DNA from: JAWLHJ01 sp039587535 | Lineage (GTDB): Bacteria > Gemmatimonadota > Gemmatimonadetes > Longimicrobiales > Gaopeijiaceae | Length of the DNA stretch: 7,592 nucleotides | Assembly (NCBI GenBank): GCA_039587535.1 | Contig: JBDHIF010000062.1 | Span: 1 to 7,592, forward strand | Direction of reading: 5' to 3' | Shown: in pieces, positions 4,478-7,592 of the stretch | Layout: each line of letters starts with the position of its first letter | Position numbering within the stretch: position 1 is the first letter of the stretch | Position numbers and translations under genes: made by a program | The notes under the pieces: model-generated | Database searches by the model: none | The model's input: only the letters and a program-made list of their open reading frames with translations | Told to the model about the DNA's origin: nothing

Positions 4478-6679
4478 ATGAGCCTCGCCCACCTGTTGTT
4501 CGTTGCCTCCATATTCCTGAGCGCCTTCCTGCTGTTCCTGGTTCAGCCCCTGGCAACCCGATTGCTGTTGCCGGCATACGGCGGCAGCCCAGCGGTTTGG
4601 AACACTGCACTGGTCTTCTTCCAGACGACGTTGTTGGCCGGGTACCTGTATGCCCACTTCCTGAGCCGCCGGGTGTCGCCCCGGGGGCAGGTGATCGCTC
4701 ACGGGCTGGTGCTGGTTCTGCCTCTGCTGTTGCTCCCTCCCAGTGTGCCGGCCGAGCTCGGCGCCACGGTGGCTTCGGCGGGGTGGCCCGCCGCATCTCT
4801 GCTGACCACCCTCGCCGTGCTCGTCGGCGTGCCGTTCTTTGCCCTCTCCACCAACGCCTCGCTGATCCAGTACTGGTGGTCCAGATCAGGATTCCCCGGC
4901 AGCCATGACCCCTACTGGCTCTACGGCGCTTCGAACCTCGGCTCGCTGCTGGCCCTCCTGTCCTATCCGTTCGTCCTGGAGCCGGCCTTGGGCGTGACGC
5001 GGCAAAGCGTTGCGTGGGCGGTGGGCTACGGCGTCTTCGCCGTGCTCACGTTCAGCGCTGCGCTTCGGGCCTCCCGGGCTACCCGCCGAGGGGCTGAGAG
5101 CGCGGCAGTCCGGGGAGACGCGCAGACCGATCTCGACGCCGCCGCCCGTGCGGGGCCGGTGACCACGCACCGAAAGCTCCTCTGGGTGGCCCGGTCGGCG
5201 GTGGGGTCGAGTCTGCTGCTGGCCGTCACGATGCAGATCACCACGGACCTGGCTCCGGCTCCGCTCCTCTGGGTGATCCCGCTGGCCCTGTACCTGACCA
5301 CCTTCATCCTGGCTTTCAGCTTCACCGATCGCCTGCCCCGCCGACCCCTCGCCGGCGCTACGGTGGTGGCGGTCTCGGCGTCCGTTGGACTTCTTCTGGT
5401 ACGCGGCCAATACCCATTCGAGGTCATGCTGGCACTGGCGCTCGCGACCTTGTTCTTCGGTGCGCTGCTCTGCCACCGCGACCTGGCCGCGGACCGTCCG
5501 TCGACGGACGAGCTGACGGGCTTCTACCTGTGGATCTCGTTCGGTGGCGCGCTGGGGGGCGCGCTCAACGCACTGCTGGCGCCCGTGCTGTTCGACTCGG
5601 TCGCCGAGCTTCCCCTCACGCTCATGGCGCTGAGCGTGTTGTTTTACTTCGCCCCTGCCGCCGGTACGCTTCTCACCCCCTATCGGCCGTCGTGGCGGGT
5701 GGGCACCCTATCGGCCATCGCCCTGATGACGCCCATGTTCGTGGCCCTTCGGAACGCGGAGATCGCCACCGCCGCTGTTGTGCTGGTGCTGGGTCTCGGG
5801 GTCGTCTGGGGCGTGGCCACGGCTCGGTACGTGGGCCTCGTGGCCGTTTCGGTGTGGCTGCTGTGCGCCCTCTTGCTGGCCGGGTTCACCGACGCCGATT
5901 CCATGGTCGCCCGGGAGCGGAGCTTCTTCGGCGTCGTGCGGATCCTCGACTTCCCGGATGCCGTCGAGATGATCCACGGTACTACGGTCCACGGTCGCCA
6001 ATTCCACGACCCGGAGTTGAGCCGGCTCCCCATCACCTACTACTATCCCGATGGTCCCCTGGGCTCGTTGGTCGCGCAGGCACCGGAGGGGGCACGCATC
6101 GGCGTGATCGGCCTCGGGACCGGCGCCCTGGCCGCGGCGGCCAGCCGAGGACAGGAGGTCGTGTTCTACGAGATCGATCCCGTGGTCGTCCGGCTCGCCC
6201 AGCAGCACTTCACCTACCTGGACGACTCGGCCGGCGAGGTTCGCCTGGTTCTGGGCGACGGGCGACTGGCTCTGGAGAAGGAACCCGACGCCAGCTTCGA
6301 CGTCTTCATCGTGGACGCCTTCAGCAGCGACTTCGTTCCCACCCATTTGCTGACGGAGGAAGCGCTTCAGCTCTACCTGGACAAGGTGCGCCCGGGTGGC
6401 ATCGTGGGCCTCCACATCTCCAACCGGCACGCGGACCTCCGCCGCGTGGTGCGTGGATTCGGAGAGACGACCGGCACGAGCGTGCTATTCTCCGAGTACT
6501 CCCCGACGGCCGAAGCTCGCGAGCGGGGCGCGGTGCGCACGCTGGCAGCGGCGCTGCCCACCGACACGGCGACGCTGGAACGGCTCGCGGGGTCTCCTCT
6601 GTGGACCCGCTTCGCCGCCGACGTACCCGCTGTCCACTGGACCGACGACCACGCCGACCTGCTGAGCGTTTTGCGCTAG
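4478..6679 (+). CDS. Fused polytopic membrane / spermidine-synthase-like protein
   Basis: A 733-residue fusion. Residues 1-470 carry about 14 hydrophobic segments, opening with SIFLSAFLLFLVQPL (11-25) and YGGSPAVWNTALVFFQ (34-49), the hallmark of 'fused MFS/spermidine synthase' proteins. A charged loop at about 198-233 splits the membrane part. Residues about 478-733 form a SAM-methyltransferase-like Rossmann domain: RSFFGVVRI (481-489), YYYPDGPLG (521-529), the glycine loop IGVIGLGTG (541-549), the acidic strand end FYEIDP (563-568), LGDGRLAL (592-599), DVFIVDAFSSD (608-618) and WTDDHADLL (721-729). The soluble domain lacks the D-x-x-D-P segment of true aminopropyltransferases, so polyamine synthesis is not implied; the substrate is unknown. 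ATG 4478 is chosen for family fit. An in-frame GTG at 4436 would add 14 polar residues, and neither start has a good ribosome site. Confidence 0.85.
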   Translation: MSLAHLLFVASIFLSAFLLFLVQPLATRLLLPAYGGSPAVWNTALVFFQTTLLAGYLYAHFLSRRVSPRGQVIAHGLVLVLPLLLLPPSVPAELGATVASAGWPAASLLTTLAVLVGVPFFALSTNASLIQYWWSRSGFPGSHDPYWLYGASNLGSLLALLSYPFVLEPALGVTRQSVAWAVGYGVFAVLTFSAALRASRATRRGAESAAVRGDAQTDLDAAARAGPVTTHRKLLWVARSAVGSSLLLAVTMQITTDLAPAPLLWVIPLALYLTTFILAFSFTDRLPRRPLAGATVVAVSASVGLLLVRGQYPFEVMLALALATLFFGALLCHRDLAADRPSTDELTGFYLWISFGGALGGALNALLAPVLFDSVAELPLTLMALSVLFYFAPAAGTLLTPYRPSWRVGTLSAIALMTPMFVALRNAEIATAAVVLVLGLGVVWGVATARYVGLVAVSVWLLCALLLAGFTDADSMVARERSFFGVVRILDFPDAVEMIHGTTVHGRQFHDPELSRLPITYYYPDGPLGSLVAQAPEGARIGVIGLGTGALAAAASRGQEVVFYEIDPVVVRLAQQHFTYLDDSAGEVRLVLGDGRLALEKEPDASFDVFIVDAFSSDFVPTHLLTEEALQLYLDKVRPGGIVGLHISNRHADLRRVVRGFGETTGTSVLFSEYSPTAEARERGAVRTLAAALPTDTATLERLAGSPLWTRFAADVPAVHWTDDHADLLSVLR

Positions 6680-6683
6680 GGGC

Positions 6684-6699
6684 GGGCCGGGGTCGGCCC
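6684..6699 (+). terminator. Short GC hairpin after the fused gene, weak terminator candidate
   Basis: GGGCCG (6684-6689) pairs with CGGCCC (6694-6699) around a GGGT loop, beginning 4 nt after the stop codon. No T-run follows, so intrinsic termination is uncertain. It may only stabilise the 3' end or be incidental. Confidence 0.25.
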
Positions 6700-6729
6700 C
6701 CTGGGCTGCGCTCGGCTCTCTGTAGTGTC

Positions 6730-6758
6730 TTGCTGACGGGCGGGCGCCGCTACATAAT
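6730..6758 (+). promoter_or_regulatory. Putative sigma70 promoter for the small gene
   Basis: TTGCTG (6730-6735) and CATAAT (6753-6758) are separated by 17 bp. The -10 matches at five of six positions; the -35 matches only at TTG. The -10 ends 40 nt before the ATG at 6799. It lies in a 119-bp gap after the previous stop and suggests the small gene is transcribed independently of the fused gene. Confidence 0.45.
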
Positions 6759-6787
6759 GCGGGCGAGCGTAAGGCATTGGCATTGAT

Positions 6788-6793
6788 AAGGAG
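6788..6793 (+). promoter_or_regulatory. Shine-Dalgarno AAGGAG fixing the ATG start at 6799
   Basis: AAGGAG lies 5 nt before ATG 6799. An in-frame GTG at 6793-6795 overlaps this site and is therefore unlikely to be the start, although the frame is open there. Confidence 0.75.
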
Positions 6794-6798
6794 TGCGC

Positions 6799-7227
6799 AT
6801 GACGGACGCCGGAAAGCGGGTCCGGGTGATCCTTCGCTGGGTCCAGGTCAAGGACACCCTCGATCCCTTCTTCAAGAACAAAGGGCAGTTCCGCTTCTGG
6901 TCCAAGGTTACCAGCGGGGGCCAGACGCAGGAGTTGAAGTTCCCCGAGAAGGGCCATTACTCCATCTCGGATCATCCCCGGTTCAGCAAGATCGACAAGC
7001 TGGACAAGGTGCTGTGGGACGGCGAGGTCGGCGACACCATGAGAGTCGAGGTGTTCGGAGAAGAGGTGGACCGCTGGAGCAAGAACGACCCCCTCGACAA
7101 CTACAGCCGGTTCTTCGACGGGCCCGTCGAGAGTTGGGTCGGCCGTCATCAGCCCGGAGACGAAGGGTCAGCGGATCCGGAGAACATGAAGCTCTGGCGT
7201 CTCGGCTACGACGTCGAGATGGCCTGA
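6799..7227 (+). CDS. Conserved-looking small protein of unknown function, predicted beta-rich
   Basis: A 142-residue acidic protein that I do not recognise as a named family. It has no signal peptide, membrane helix or cysteines, so it is probably cytoplasmic. Alternating hydrophobic residues predict several strands: RVRVILRWVQVKD (7-19), GQFRFWSKVTS (29-39), KLDKVLWDGEV (67-77), DTMRVEVFGEEV (79-90) and LWRLGYDVEMA (132-142). Between them are polar turns such as DPFFKNKG (22-29), GHYSISDHP (52-60) and GRHQPGDEGSADPE (115-128). This pattern suits a compact beta-sandwich, perhaps C2-like, and the acidic turns could bind a cation, but no motif proves it. It has its own promoter-like sequence, the best ribosome site in the window and a strong terminator, so it looks like a monocistronic and possibly well-expressed gene. 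Confidence 0.75.
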   Translation: MTDAGKRVRVILRWVQVKDTLDPFFKNKGQFRFWSKVTSGGQTQELKFPEKGHYSISDHPRFSKIDKLDKVLWDGEVGDTMRVEVFGEEVDRWSKNDPLDNYSRFFDGPVESWVGRHQPGDEGSADPENMKLWRLGYDVEMA

Positions 7228-7263
7228 GGGTCCGGGGGCTCGCGGCTCGCCGCCGGACCCTCA
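7225..7263 (+). repeat. 11-bp inverted repeat including the stop codon
   Basis: TGAGGGTCCGG (7225-7235) is perfectly complementary to CCGGACCCTCA (7253-7263), with a 17-nt GC-rich loop. The left arm begins with the TGA stop codon of the small gene, so the mRNA hairpin starts at the stop itself. There is no T-run after it. It is followed 17 nt later by the main terminator. Confidence 0.55.
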
Positions 7264-7280
7264 CCCAGGCCGCCGTATGC

Positions 7281-7319
7281 GAAACCGCCCCGGTCGACTC
7301 GGTCGACCGGGGCGGTTTC
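7281..7319. terminator. Strong bidirectional intrinsic terminator
   Basis: GAAACCGCCCCGGTCGAC (7281-7298) and GTCGACCGGGGCGGTTTC (7302-7319) form a perfect 18-bp stem with a TCG loop. The outer arm ends are AAA and TTT, giving a short U tract at the end of the stem on both strands. It lies between two convergent stop codons (7227 and 7367) and would end both transcripts. Confidence 0.85.
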
Positions 7320-7366
7320 TGATCGGAGGGAGCCATCCCTTCCGCGGAGGTCGCCCTCCGTAGTCG

Positions 7367-7592
7367 TTACTCCACCAGCCGCAGGACCATGGTCAGCTCG
7401 CCCTGCGTGGGTCCGAGCCCCTGGGCGCCGGCCGGTCCCATGTAGCGGGCGATCACGGAGCCCGAGCCCTGCTGCAGATCCTCGATGAACATCGTCACGA
7501 TGTTGTTGAACCGGATCGGAAACGCGGCGCCTTGTAGGTCCTGGTTGGGCGCCGCCACCGCCACGTTCACGACCCGGGGGCTTTCCAGCCCC
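7367..7592 (-). CDS. C-terminal 74 residues of an unrecognised protein (partial)
   Basis: The frame is open from the window edge to the TAA stop at 7369-7367 and contains SPRVVNVAVAA and FPIRFNNIVTMFIEDL, ending in GELTMVLRLVE. No family is recognised. A GTG at 7570 could in principle start a 67-residue protein, but it has no Shine-Dalgarno and the frame continues unbroken upstream, so a larger gene entering from the right is more likely. The alternating hydrophobic segments suggest strands. It shares the bidirectional terminator with the small gene. Confidence 0.55.
   Translation of the reverse strand, partial: GLESPRVVNVAVAAPNQDLQGAAFPIRFNNIVTMFIEDLQQGSGSVIARYMGPAGAQGLGPTQGELTMVLRLVE

Noticed and set aside
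5530..6786. Plus-strand frame of 418 codons overlapping the fused spermidine-synthase-like gene
   Set aside because: Arg-rich shadow of a gene whose real frame carries conserved motifs in the right order throughout.
7281..7319. Perfect inverted repeat considered as a transposon end or recombination site
   Set aside because: Its position between convergent stops, the A/T tracts at the stem base and the 3-nt loop fit an intrinsic terminator; there is no transposase or second copy in the window.
7367..7570. Stand-alone 67-residue gene starting at GTG 7570
   Set aside because: There is no ribosome site, and the frame runs open to the window edge, so it is better read as the end of a longer gene.

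Overview
The window is a GC-rich bacterial chromosomal segment with tightly packed genes, TTG start codons backed by good Shine-Dalgarno sequences, and G/C-dominated third codon positions. The gene content (a DprE1-like oxidoreductase outside an obvious mycobacterial context, a PF10131-type membrane protein, a fused membrane/spermidine-synthase-like protein) suits a high-GC environmental bacterium such as a Gemmatimonadota-type lineage or an actinobacterium. The sequence alone does not settle the phylum. I see no RNA genes, insertion sequences, CRISPR arrays or phage genes.

Left region (1-3305): a sugar-lipid module. The 5' part of a DprE1-like FAD oxidoreductase runs leftwards out of the window. 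Divergent from it, with only 33 bp between the two start codons, is a two-gene rightward operon: a soluble GT2 glycosyltransferase of the dolichyl/polyprenyl-phosphate sugar synthase type, then, through an ATGA start/stop overlap, a 688-residue multi-pass membrane protein of the '6-pyruvoyl-tetrahydropterin synthase-related' membrane family (GT-C-like topology). A coherent inference is that the GT2 makes a polyprenyl-phosphate sugar, the oxidoreductase acts on a lipid-linked sugar such as a polyprenyl-phosphoryl pentose, and the membrane protein uses such a lipid donor outside the membrane. The individual family calls are solid; the pathway is inference.

Middle region (3306-6679): a TTG-started Cro/CI-type HTH regulator points left and meets the previous operon tail to tail over a possible hairpin terminator. 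Across a 428-bp gap lies a rightward 733-residue fusion of about 14 membrane segments with a spermidine-synthase-like Rossmann domain. The gap holds a perfect TTGACA followed by a 17-nt palindrome, a candidate operator, and a short ORF of doubtful status.

Right region (6680-7592): a small 142-residue acidic cytoplasmic protein of unknown function has its own promoter-like sequence and a strong AAGGAG. It is followed by two hairpins, the second an 18-bp perfect-stem bidirectional terminator shared with a leftward gene of which only the C-terminal 74 residues are in the window.
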